Below are positions 8,709 through 16,394 of a DNA stretch of 64,000 nt, one piece after another. The translations under genes and the position numbers were made by a program. The stretch is from Candidatus Pelagibacter ubique HIMB140. GTDB lineage: Bacteria; Pseudomonadota; Alphaproteobacteria; Pelagibacterales; Pelagibacteraceae. The notes under the pieces were generated by a model. The model saw only the letters and a program-made list of their open reading frames with translations. It was not told the DNA's origin and made no database searches. Positions within the stretch are counted from its first letter, which is position 1. Each line of letters starts with the position of its first letter. Location of the stretch: NCBI RefSeq assembly GCF_025558165.1, contig NZ_LAMZ01000001.1, positions 372,001 through 436,000 on the forward strand. Direction: 5' to 3'.

Positions 8709-9737
8709 ATGAACTACAAAGCATCACCAAAAAGATATTCCAACATGAAATATAGAAGATGTGGGAAGAGTGGTGTTGATCTACCTTTGATAAGCCTTGG
8801 TCTTTGGCATAATTTTGGTGGTAAACAACTTACATCTGAAGCAAAGAAAATGTTGTTTTATTCTTTTGATTCAGGGATTACTCATTTTGATTTAGCAAAT
8901 AATTACGGTCCCCCTGCAGGAAGTGCTGAGGCTAATTTTGGAAAAATTTTAAGTAAAGAATTTAAAAGATATAGAGATGAATTAATCATCTCATCTAAAG
9001 CAGGTTATGATATGTGGGAAGGACCTTACGGTGAATGGGGTTCTAAAAAATATATTATTGCAAGCTGTGATCAAAGTTTAAAGAGAATGGGATTGGATTA
9101 TGTAGATATATTTTATTCGCATAGATTTGATCCAAATACACCATTAGAGGAAACTGCAGATGCCTTGGAGCTTATTTATAGATCTGGTAAAGCTCTTTAT
9201 ATTGGTATTTCTTCTTATTCTTCAAAGAAAACAATTGAGATATTTAATATTTTAAAAAAAAGAAACATTAAAATATTTATCCATCAACCTTCTTATTCAT
9301 TAATAAATAGATGGTTTGAAAAAGATTTAGATAAAAATTTAATTAAATTAGGAATTGGAACTATTGCTTTTTCTCCATTAGCACAAGGAATGTTGTCGGA
9401 TAAATATTTAAAAGGAATTCCAAAAGCATCAAGAGCAAGTGATCCAAAATCTGCATTAGATAAAAGTTTCATAACTAAAAGAAACATAAAGATAATTTCA
9501 GATTTAAATCAAATTGCTAAAAAAAGAGGTCAAACATTATCGCAAATGGCTTTGGCTTGGGTTTTAAATAATAAAGCAGTCACTACAGCTTTAATTGGGG
9601 CAAGTAGTGTAAAACAAATAAAAGAAAATATTGAAAGCTTAAATAATTTAAATTTTTCTAAATCTGAACTTAAAGAAATAAATAAAAAAGCTAAAGATGG
9701 AAATATTAATAAGTGGGCAAGATCTAGTTCTTATTAA
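8709..9737 (+). CDS. Aldo/keto reductase, YghZ/GpR-like
   Basis: A 342-residue NADPH-dependent reductase of the aldo/keto reductase superfamily, similar in length and motifs to YghZ, which reduces L-glyceraldehyde-3-phosphate and methylglyoxal. The catalytic tetrad is visible: Asp and Tyr in FDLANNYGPPAG, Lys in ISSKAGYDMW, and His in FYSHRFDP. The family-specific insertion MWEGPYGEWGSKKY is present. C-terminal GASSVKQIKENIESL matches the NADP-binding end of AKRs. It is read away from the riboswitch gene, and its promoter must share the 127-bp divergent gap. The physiological substrate is inferred to be a small aldehyde. Confidence 0.88.
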   Translation: MNYKASPKRYSNMKYRRCGKSGVDLPLISLGLWHNFGGKQLTSEAKKMLFYSFDSGITHFDLANNYGPPAGSAEANFGKILSKEFKRYRDELIISSKAGYDMWEGPYGEWGSKKYIIASCDQSLKRMGLDYVDIFYSHRFDPNTPLEETADALELIYRSGKALYIGISSYSSKKTIEIFNILKKRNIKIFIHQPSYSLINRWFEKDLDKNLIKLGIGTIAFSPLAQGMLSDKYLKGIPKASRASDPKSALDKSFITKRNIKIISDLNQIAKKRGQTLSQMALAWVLNNKAVTTALIGASSVKQIKENIESLNNLNFSKSELKEINKKAKDGNINKWARSSSY

Positions 9738-9823
9738 AAGAAGTGTTTTTCAATTAAATAATGAAGAGTAAAAATAATTAAAGAAGCACAAATAATTAGA
9801 AATACTCTTTCTTGATTACTCAT
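9734..9823 (-). CDS. Possible single-helix microprotein (29 aa)
   Basis: A 29-codon frame whose ATG (9821-9823) overlaps the TAA of the 97-aa gene by one base (TAATG), and whose stop overlaps the convergent reductase stop. It encodes MSNQERVF followed by one hydrophobic helix and a basic EKHFF tail, a plausible single-pass membrane peptide with inside-charged end. The TAATG arrangement is the same coupling used by several real operons in this window, which raises the odds that it is translated. The short length means chance cannot be excluded. Confidence 0.38.
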   Translation of the reverse strand: MSNQERVFLIICASLIIFTLHYLIEKHFF

Positions 9824-10116
9824 TATTGTTGACCTTTGTGATTCATTATTTCGATCATACACTGAGTAGCATACTCTCTCCACTCTGTAGAATTCTTATT
9901 TTTTAGGCTATTTAAATGATCGCGGTTACTTTGAATATCGTCTTTATGTTTTAGATAATCAGCCCCATTTAGATTTGCTTCCATGGAAGAAAGGTTGGTT
10001 TCCATTGCTTTTATCCATTCTTTTCCAAGCTCAACACATTTTTGATCATCTTTTTCATCACATATTTGTTTGAAAAAATTAAAAATAACATCATCAGTAT
10101 TAACTGAGGTGTTCAT
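9823..10116 (-). CDS. Conserved-looking small soluble protein, unknown function (97 aa)
   Basis: A 97-residue hydrophilic protein starting at ATG 10116. It is predicted to be mostly alpha-helical, with many charged residues and three cysteines (positions about 19, 27 and 86: QICDEKD, QKCVELG, TQCMIEI). There is no signal peptide and no transmembrane segment. It is only 3 bp downstream of the pentapeptide-repeat gene on the same strand and is probably in the same transcript, with the microprotein behind it. I do not recognise a family. The codon use looks like its neighbours. Confidence 0.65.
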   Translation of the reverse strand: MNTSVNTDDVIFNFFKQICDEKDDQKCVELGKEWIKAMETNLSSMEANLNGADYLKHKDDIQSNRDHLNSLKNKNSTEWREYATQCMIEIMNHKGQQ

Positions 10117-10119
10117 AAC

Positions 10120-10632
10120 TTATTGCTCAATACAGGTTCCGATTGAGTCTGGACCACATGTCTTACCATTAGTCCAAGTAGCACCAATCAGATTTGCATT
10201 TTCAAAATTTGCATTAGTAATGTTTGCAGAGGTAAAATTTGCTTCCATCAAATTTGCATTTTGAAAATTAGCTTCAATTAGAGTTGCTCCCATGAAATCA
10301 ACTCTAGTTAAGTTTGCATTAGTAAAATTTGTTTTTTCAAAATTTCCACCAATACTAATTGTTTCATAAAGATTAGCTCTAACAAATGTTGATTCTGGAA
10401 AAGTTCCAAAAGATAAATTTGAATTCATCATAATGCTTTTATCTAAATTTACTTGCACAAAACTTGCAAAAGATAAATTTGAGTTTGGTAGATAACTACC
10501 TTGTAGATCCTGTGCATCTGAAAATCTGCATTTAGAATAATCTACACCATCTGTTAATGGATCATCACATGCAGCATTTGAATTTGAAACAAAAAAAAAG
10601 CTAAAGAATATTAAAAGAAGTATTTTTTTCAT
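10120..10632 (-). CDS. Secreted pentapeptide-repeat protein
   Basis: A 170-residue protein with a signal peptide (MKKILLLIFFSFFFVSNSNA), so ATG 10632 is chosen over an in-frame TTG at 10647. The mature chain contains roughly 20 consecutive A(N/D)LXX-type pentapeptides between about residues 45 and 155, for example ANLTRVDFMGATLIEANF. Such repeats fold into a right-handed quadrilateral beta-helix. The C-terminus has two cysteines (KTCGP, GTCIEQ) and the N-terminus has two more (ACDDP, KCRFS), which could form disulfides in the periplasm. Function is unknown: pentapeptide proteins range from gyrase inhibitors to structural scaffolds, and export argues against the former. Confidence 0.85.
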   Translation of the reverse strand: MKKILLLIFFSFFFVSNSNAACDDPLTDGVDYSKCRFSDAQDLQGSYLPNSNLSFASFVQVNLDKSIMMNSNLSFGTFPESTFVRANLYETISIGGNFEKTNFTNANLTRVDFMGATLIEANFQNANLMEANFTSANITNANFENANLIGATWTNGKTCGPDSIGTCIEQ

Positions 10633-10738
10633 AATCAAAACTAACAAATAAAATATGTCAAAACAATGAAGGTTTATGCCTTTAAAAAATAATTTAACAT
10701 TATAAATTATTGTATTTTTGAAGTATAAAAATCAACCT

Positions 10739-11803
10739 ATGAAAGAATATAACATTGCTTCAATAGCAGGAGATGGAATAGGAAAAGAAGTAGTTCCTGA
10801 AGGTTTAAAAGTATTAAAAGACGCTGCTGAAAAACATCAATTCAAAATAAATTTTACAGAATATGATTTTGCTTCATGTGATTATTATGAAAAACATGGA
10901 AAAATGCTTCCAGATGATTGGAAGGAAAAATTAGGGAAACATGATGCAATATTCTTTGGCGCAGTTGGAATGCCAAATCAAGTTCCAGATCATATATCTT
11001 TATGGGGATCCTTACTTCAGTTTAGAAGAGAATTTGATCAATATATCAATCTTAGACCAGTAAAATTATTTCCTGGAATTAATCCTCCTTTAGCAAATAA
11101 AAAACCAGGTGACATCGATATGCTAATTGTTAGAGAAAATACTGAAGGTGAATACTCCTCTGTTGGTGGAAGAATGTTTAAAAACACTGATAGAGAAATA
11201 GCTATTCAGGAAACTATCATGTCTGCACATGGAGTAGATAGAGTTCAAAAATTTGCTTTTGAATTAGCAAAACAAAGAAAAAGAAAAAAATTAACGAATG
11301 CAACAAAATCCAATGGCATTTCAATTACAATGCCGTTTTGGGATGAGCGTTTTAATGAAATGAAAAAAAATTATCCAGATATTGAAACAGATCAATATCA
11401 TATAGATATTTTAGTTGCTAGATTTGTACTAAATCCAGAATGGTTTGATGTTGTTGTTGCATCTAATTTATTTGGAGACATACTTTCTGACTTAGGACCA
11501 GCTTGTACTGGAACTATTGGAATTGCTCCTTCTGGAAATATTAATCCTGAAAATAAATTTCCATCTTTATTTGAACCAGTACATGGTTCAGCACCTGATA
11601 TTGCAGGAAAAGGTATTGCTAATCCTGTAGGACAAATTTGGTCTGGTGCAATGATGTTAGATTATTTAGGAGAAAAAGAAGCTTCCAATTCAATTGTTGA
11701 AGCTATTGAAAAATCTTTAAGTGAAAAAAAAAATAGAACTAAAGACTTAGGTGGAGATGCTGATACCTTAAAATGTTCTAATTCAATATTGGCTAATCTT
11801 TAA
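10739..11803 (+). CDS. dmlA: D-malate / tartrate dehydrogenase (decarboxylating)
   Basis: A 354-residue member of the isocitrate/isopropylmalate dehydrogenase family, subgroup TtuC/DmlA, oxidising D-malate or tartrate with NAD to pyruvate/oxaloglycolate-type products. Subgroup-specific stretches are clear: PDHISLWGSLLQFRREFDQY near residue 85, NLRPVKLFPG, VRENTEGEYSS, TKSNGISITMPFWDER, and NLFGDILSDLGPACTGTIG with the metal-binding Asp residues. FEPVHGSAPDIAGKGIANP is the family C-terminal signature. ATG 10739 aligns with the family N-terminus (IAGDGIGKEV); an in-frame TTG at 10718 is less likely. It ends overlapping the convergent Gfo/Idh gene by 4 bp. Related hydroxyacid-handling genes follow across the window. 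Confidence 0.9.
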   Translation: MKEYNIASIAGDGIGKEVVPEGLKVLKDAAEKHQFKINFTEYDFASCDYYEKHGKMLPDDWKEKLGKHDAIFFGAVGMPNQVPDHISLWGSLLQFRREFDQYINLRPVKLFPGINPPLANKKPGDIDMLIVRENTEGEYSSVGGRMFKNTDREIAIQETIMSAHGVDRVQKFAFELAKQRKRKKLTNATKSNGISITMPFWDERFNEMKKNYPDIETDQYHIDILVARFVLNPEWFDVVVASNLFGDILSDLGPACTGTIGIAPSGNINPENKFPSLFEPVHGSAPDIAGKGIANPVGQIWSGAMMLDYLGEKEASNSIVEAIEKSLSEKKNRTKDLGGDADTLKCSNSILANL

Positions 11804-12837
11804 ATTTTAACCTTCTTACCAGTTTTTGCACTTTTTGTTATTGCTGCAAAAATCTTAAGAGAGATCAAACCATCATTACCATTAACTTTTGGCTTAACTT
11901 TTTTTGATACTACATCTGCAAAATGATCAATTTGGTTTACTAAAGTACTGTCATCTTTTTTGTTTTTATCTTCGTTAACAAAAATCTTATTCCACCAACT
12001 ACGTTCATTTTTATAGAACCAATATTTTAAATTAGGAAATTGCAATGATCCCTTTGTACCACCAATCATATATGCAGATTGATTAGTTATAGGATAAGCT
12101 GGATTTTCTCCCGCAGTTAATTCATAACTCCATGGAGCAACAATTGTATCTGATAAATTCAATGTACAAAGTGCACCTGAATTAAAAATTAAGCTAATAG
12201 TTGCTGTATCTTCAACTGCAAATTTTCTAGTTTTATTGGTTGTAAATGCTTGAACGTATTTAATAGATCCAAGTAGGTAGCAAATCATATCGATATCATG
12301 GACTAAATTAATTCCTAAAGGCCCTCCCCCTTTACTAATTCTCCATTTTTCTTTGTAATAAGCTTTGTGTTTATAAAGCCAACACAATACATTTGCTGAA
12401 ACGATGTTTCCTAATTTACCTTTATCGATTAACTCTTTTACCTTTGATACAATAGAGTTGTGTCTTCTGTGATACCCAATTAATAACGGTGTTTTATTTT
12501 TATTAGCACTACTAATAATTTTTTTAGCTGAATTAATATTATCTGAAATAGGTTTTTCTAATAATACCGGAATTTTTTTCTTTAAGAAACTGACTGTATG
12601 TTTTTCATGAAGTTGATTTGGAGTAGCAACAATTACGGCATCTAAATTTTGTGAGTTTAAAAGTTCGTCTACATTTGAAAATAATGGAATTTTATATTTT
12701 TTTGATAAATTTTTAGCATTGTTAGTAATATCAACTACTGAATGAAGGTTTGCTTTTTTAGATTTTGAAATTGCCTTTATATGTTGCAATCCCATTAAGC
12801 CAGTTCCAACAATGGATATGTTTATTTTTTTATTCAT
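11800..12837 (-). CDS. Gfo/Idh/MocA-family oxidoreductase
   Basis: A 345-residue NAD(P)-dependent sugar/polyol dehydrogenase-type protein. The N-terminal Rossmann fold carries GTGLMGLQH (residues 11-19). The conserved LEKPIS motif at about residue 93 supplies the catalytic lysine, and GINLVHDIDMICYL near residue 175 supplies the Asp/His pair. It is the last gene of a minus-strand set with GalM and a XylB-like SDR, separated from GalM by 1 bp, suggesting a role in oxidising or isomerising a sugar. Substrate not determinable. The C-terminal residues overlap dmlA by 4 bp. Confidence 0.88.
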   Translation of the reverse strand: MNKKINISIVGTGLMGLQHIKAISKSKKANLHSVVDITNNAKNLSKKYKIPLFSNVDELLNSQNLDAVIVATPNQLHEKHTVSFLKKKIPVLLEKPISDNINSAKKIISSANKNKTPLLIGYHRRHNSIVSKVKELIDKGKLGNIVSANVLCWLYKHKAYYKEKWRISKGGGPLGINLVHDIDMICYLLGSIKYVQAFTTNKTRKFAVEDTATISLIFNSGALCTLNLSDTIVAPWSYELTAGENPAYPITNQSAYMIGGTKGSLQFPNLKYWFYKNERSWWNKIFVNEDKNKKDDSTLVNQIDHFADVVSKKVKPKVNGNDGLISLKIFAAITKSAKTGKKVKI

Positions 12838-12838
12838 T

Positions 12839-13840
12839 TTATGAAATATTTATTTTTGTAAAGTACTTATAAAGTTTTTTAGGTTTAATTAAAGAACTTG
12901 GAAAATTTTTATTGTTTGGTGCATCTGGGTAGTGTTGCGTTTCTAAACAAACCCCCTGGTATGGAGCAAGTTTATTTTTATACCTCAAACCTTGACTGGT
13001 ATAGAGCTGTACACCAGGAAGATTTGAATAAAAGTCTAATTGAATATTAGTTTTTTTATTTTTTAGAGAGGCTAAATAATTTTTAGAATTTTTTTTAATA
13101 CAATATGTTAAATCAAATCCCAATTGATTGATTGTATTAGATACTCTCTTTATTTTTTTGTTTTTAATAATGTCTATTTTTTTTCCAATATTTTGAAACT
13201 TATTAAAATCATTAATGGTATTTTTAACTTTTTTAATTTTACCAGTTGGGATTAATTTATTAGTTACTTGAAGATATTTTTCAGAGTTAATTTTTAAATC
13301 ATGATTGAAAATTGTCTCTTTTTTACTCTTATTCAAGTTCCAATAACTGTGATTTGTTAAACTGACGTGAGTTAATTCGCTTGATTTATATTGATATTTT
13401 ATAAATAAGCTTTTGTTTTTGATTTCAAAAATACACTCTGAATTTAGATCTCCTGGAAAACCTTGGTCTAAATTTTTAGATAACAATTGATAGATAATTT
13501 TATTTTTTGAATGATGTTTTATTTTCCATTCTAATCTATCAAATCCTATTTTTCCTCCATGAAGTGTATTTCTTCCTTCGTTGCCTTCAAGTTTATAAAT
13601 CTTATTTTTAATCTTAAATCTTGAATTTGAAATTCTGCCTGCATACCTGCCGCAAGTAGCACCTACATAAAAATTCTTACTGCCATAATTTTTTGTAGGA
13701 CCTAGATTTAAGATTAAGTTAATTTTCCTTTGCTTGTCATAAACCTCATACAAACAAGCTCCTATATTAATTGACTTAATTCTTAAATATTTATTTTCTA
13801 TCGTTGAACTTTGTACTTGCACAAAGTCTCTTATAGCCAA
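12839..13840 (-). CDS. galM: Aldose 1-epimerase (mutarotase)
   Basis: A 333-residue galactose-mutarotase-fold protein that interconverts alpha and beta anomers of aldoses. Family motifs are GRYAGRISNSRF, EGNEGRNTLHGG (catalytic His/substrate Arg region), LTNHSYWNL with the second catalytic His near residue 186, and C-terminal CLETQHYPDAPN with the catalytic Glu. No ATG is found near the N-terminus: the frame starts at TTG 13840, inside the last codons of the XylB-like gene (10-bp overlap), or at GTG 13822. Overlap and non-ATG start suggest translational coupling. Pairing a mutarotase with a sugar dehydrogenase is logical because the dehydrogenase takes one anomer. Confidence 0.88.
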   Translation of the reverse strand: MAIRDFVQVQSSTIENKYLRIKSINIGACLYEVYDKQRKINLILNLGPTKNYGSKNFYVGATCGRYAGRISNSRFKIKNKIYKLEGNEGRNTLHGGKIGFDRLEWKIKHHSKNKIIYQLLSKNLDQGFPGDLNSECIFEIKNKSLFIKYQYKSSELTHVSLTNHSYWNLNKSKKETIFNHDLKINSEKYLQVTNKLIPTGKIKKVKNTINDFNKFQNIGKKIDIIKNKKIKRVSNTINQLGFDLTYCIKKNSKNYLASLKNKKTNIQLDFYSNLPGVQLYTSQGLRYKNKLAPYQGVCLETQHYPDAPNNKNFPSSLIKPKKLYKYFTKINIS

Positions 13841-14592
13841 CCTTTATCAACAATGTAAGATTGATTTGTGCAGCCAGAAGATTGTTCTGATGAAAAAAAC
13901 AATACAGTTTGAGCAAGCTCATGAGGCATTAGTTTCTCTTTTAAACATTGGTTTTTCATCAAATCTTTTTCAGATTCTTCGTTTAACCACATATCAATTT
14001 GTCTTTGTGTTAAGACCCACCCTGGAACTACTGAGTTAACTCTAATATTAAATTCTCCTAAATCTCTAGCGAATGACCTTGTTAAGCCAACTACTCCAGA
14101 TTTTGCAGCTGTATAGGCTGCCATACCACCTTGTCCAACCATCCAAGATGCTGAACCCATATTAACAATTACACCACCTTTATTTTCAATCATTGATTTT
14201 TTTACTGATTGAACTGTGAAAAAATAATGTCTTAAGTTTACATTTATTCTCTCATTCCAATATTCTTCTGTAACATCATCTATTTTGTGTCTCGTGTCAT
14301 TAGCAGCATTATTAATTAAAATATCAATTGGACCTTTTTGATCAATGATGTCTGCAATTGTTTTTTGAAGTTGTTTAATATTCAACAAATCACATTCAAT
14401 AAAAGTGGGTATTGAGTATTTTTTATTTTTTATACTTTCAATTAATTTTTCAGACTCTGATACATTAATGTCTATAAAGTAAACTTCTGAACCTTGTTCA
14501 CAAAAATGTTCAACAATTGAAGCTCCAATTCCTGATCCGCCGCCAGTGACAAATACTCTTTTATTTTCTAAATCGTAATATTTTACTTTCAT
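13831..14592 (-). CDS. SDR sugar dehydrogenase, XylB (D-xylose/aldose 1-dehydrogenase)-like
   Basis: A 253-residue SDR with nucleotide motif GGGSGIG (residues 17-23), NNAAND, catalytic Ser in MGSASW and Tyr/Lys in AYTAAKSG. The segments NDTRHKIDDVTEEYWNERI and INVNLRHYFF closely follow Caulobacter NAD-dependent xylose dehydrogenase (XylB), which oxidises an aldose to its lactone in the non-phosphorylative Weimberg/Dahms pathway. The C-terminus VDKGWL also fits. The exact sugar is inferred only. Transcribed first in the galM, Gfo/Idh set. A close paralogue occurs at 24879-25640. Confidence 0.85.
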   Translation of the reverse strand: MKVKYYDLENKRVFVTGGGSGIGASIVEHFCEQGSEVYFIDINVSESEKLIESIKNKKYSIPTFIECDLLNIKQLQKTIADIIDQKGPIDILINNAANDTRHKIDDVTEEYWNERINVNLRHYFFTVQSVKKSMIENKGGVIVNMGSASWMVGQGGMAAYTAAKSGVVGLTRSFARDLGEFNIRVNSVVPGWVLTQRQIDMWLNEESEKDLMKNQCLKEKLMPHELAQTVLFFSSEQSSGCTNQSYIVDKGWL

Positions 14593-14721
14593 TTTCTTAA
14601 TCCTCCACTAGTTACAAAAATCTCTATCAGCATTATTTATAATTTTTATTTGATTAATTTTCTTAATGCTGTTTTTATTATTTTAACTATTTATAGAGTA
14701 TTTAAATTAAAAATATATATT

Positions 14722-15570
14722 TTATTTAGCTTTATAACCCAAACCAATATTATTTATTTTTTTACTTGCATCCATTATTTTTGGATATTCATAATTTAAT
14801 CCTAAAAGCTGTCGCACTTTTGGATTTGAATTGTTTTTGAAGTCTTCAGATAGATAAGTAACTAAATCTTCAACTGGTTTTATATACTTTGGAAGAAACT
14901 CTATCAGTAATGCTGCTCTTTGATGATCTGATTTATTTGGTGATGCTCCATGCCAGCAGTTACCATTGAAAAAAACTAAATCACCAGGATTAGCAATCAT
15001 TTGTTGTCTGTTTGAAAAATCATCATTTTCATTTGGATAGTGTAATTTCTTTTGTGATCCTGGTATGAAAGCTGTTGCTCCTGATTGTTCTGAGCAGATA
15101 TCTAAAGGTATAGTAGCCTGACAGTTTTGTGCAAATGAACTATTTAGACCCATAGGAAAAGTCTCACTATTGTAAAAATCCCAATACGGATAATCGATAT
15201 GTAGTTCTTGACCTATTGATCCTGGTAGCAATCTACTTGCGCAGTATGATCCACAAAAAAACTCTGAACCTAAAAGTTTAGACATTAAGCTAAAAATAAT
15301 GTCATTTGTTATTAATTTACTAAAAACCTCTCCTTTACCAAATAAATTCCATATTCTTTGCTGTAGTTTAATTTTATCAGATGCTTCAGCTTCAGCATTA
15401 AAGTGGGTTTCTTTTTGCTCTTGTGTATCTGCAAAATGATTAACAATCTCTCTTGCTTCTTTGATATCGTTTAAATTATATACGTTTTCAACAACAATAA
15501 CTCCAGATTCATGCATTAATTCGTTTATTGCTTCGGTAATATTAAAAGTATCTCTTGAGAATTTACGCAT
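14722..15570 (-). CDS. Phytanoyl-CoA dioxygenase (PhyH)-family Fe(II)/2-oxoglutarate oxygenase
   Basis: A 282-residue double-stranded beta-helix oxygenase from ATG 15570 (an in-frame TTG sits one codon upstream). The iron-binding triad is visible: HxD in ELHIDYPYWDF near residue 128 and the distal His in FFNGNCWHGASPN near residue 207. The 2OG-binding Arg lies about ten residues later in HQRAALLIEF. PhyH enzymes hydroxylate small molecules such as osmolytes, phosphonates, lipids or amino acids. It lies 44 bp downstream of the sugar ABC ATPase on the same strand and may act on the imported compound. Substrate unknown. It is one of four such oxygenases in the window. Confidence 0.85.
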   Translation of the reverse strand: MRKFSRDTFNITEAINELMHESGVIVVENVYNLNDIKEAREIVNHFADTQEQKETHFNAEAEASDKIKLQQRIWNLFGKGEVFSKLITNDIIFSLMSKLLGSEFFCGSYCASRLLPGSIGQELHIDYPYWDFYNSETFPMGLNSSFAQNCQATIPLDICSEQSGATAFIPGSQKKLHYPNENDDFSNRQQMIANPGDLVFFNGNCWHGASPNKSDHQRAALLIEFLPKYIKPVEDLVTYLSEDFKNNSNPKVRQLLGLNYEYPKIMDASKKINNIGLGYKAK

Positions 15571-15614
15571 CAATAAATTTTAAGTGAAAAAAAATTAAAA
15601 AAAAATAAAAAAAA

Positions 15615-16394
15615 TTATAACTCTAATTCTTTAGCTAGATCGCCAATTTTAGCACCACCTGCCATCAATCTTTTCACATCTTCATTACCCAGTTCTGAAG
15701 ACAATCCTGAACCAATTACTTCTCCTAAACTTAAAAAAGTAAATCGATCAGCTATAAGACGCGCATGAATTTCGTTGTGTGTAATAAGTATAATTGCAAT
15801 GTTTCCTAAATTTTGGACTTTTTTAATTGTCTTTAAAACTTCCATTTGCTGCTTTTGACCTAATGCTGATGTAGGTTCATCTAAAATTAATATCTTTGCA
15901 CCAAAGTAAATTGCTCTTGCAATTGCCAATGTTTGTCTTTGTCCACCTGACATTGTTCCAACTGGCTGATTAGGGTTTGCAATATTAATTCCAATTTTAG
16001 ACATTTCCTCTATTGTTATTCTATCCATCTCATCCATTTGCATTAAACCAAATCCAGCGGGACCTTTTATCAATTCACGTCCAAGAAAAAAATTTCTCGT
16101 TACTGATGTTAAAGCGTTGAGTGCTAAATCTTGATAAACTGTTCCAATTCCTGCATCAGATGCTTGTCGTGGTGTACTAAAGTTAACATTTTCTCCATCT
16201 ACTCTTATTTCTCCACTTGTCATAGGGTGAACACCAGATAACACTTTGATCAAAGTTGATTTACCAGCACCATTATCACCTAATAATGCGTGAACTTCAC
16301 CTGGATAAACATCTAAAGAAACACCATTTAAAGCAGTAAATGCTCCAAATTTTTTTACTAAATTTTTTATTTCAATTAATGGTTTTTTATCCAT
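15615..16394 (-). CDS. Sugar ABC transporter ATP-binding protein (single NBD, FrcA-like)
   Basis: A 259-residue ATPase with Walker A GDNGAGKSTL (near residue 38), signature MSGGQRQTLAIARA, Walker B ILILDEPTSALG and the switch His in ITHNEIHARL. RbsA-type sugar importers usually have two fused NBDs (about 500 aa); this is a single NBD that must dimerise, as in the fructose FrcA/alphaproteobacterial type. Its ATG overlaps the permease TAA by one base (TAATG). It energises import through the permease at 16394-17989 with the binding protein at 18062-18967. Confidence 0.92.
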   Translation of the reverse strand: MDKKPLIEIKNLVKKFGAFTALNGVSLDVYPGEVHALLGDNGAGKSTLIKVLSGVHPMTSGEIRVDGENVNFSTPRQASDAGIGTVYQDLALNALTSVTRNFFLGRELIKGPAGFGLMQMDEMDRITIEEMSKIGINIANPNQPVGTMSGGQRQTLAIARAIYFGAKILILDEPTSALGQKQQMEVLKTIKKVQNLGNIAIILITHNEIHARLIADRFTFLSLGEVIGSGLSSELGNEDVKRLMAGGAKIGDLAKELEL

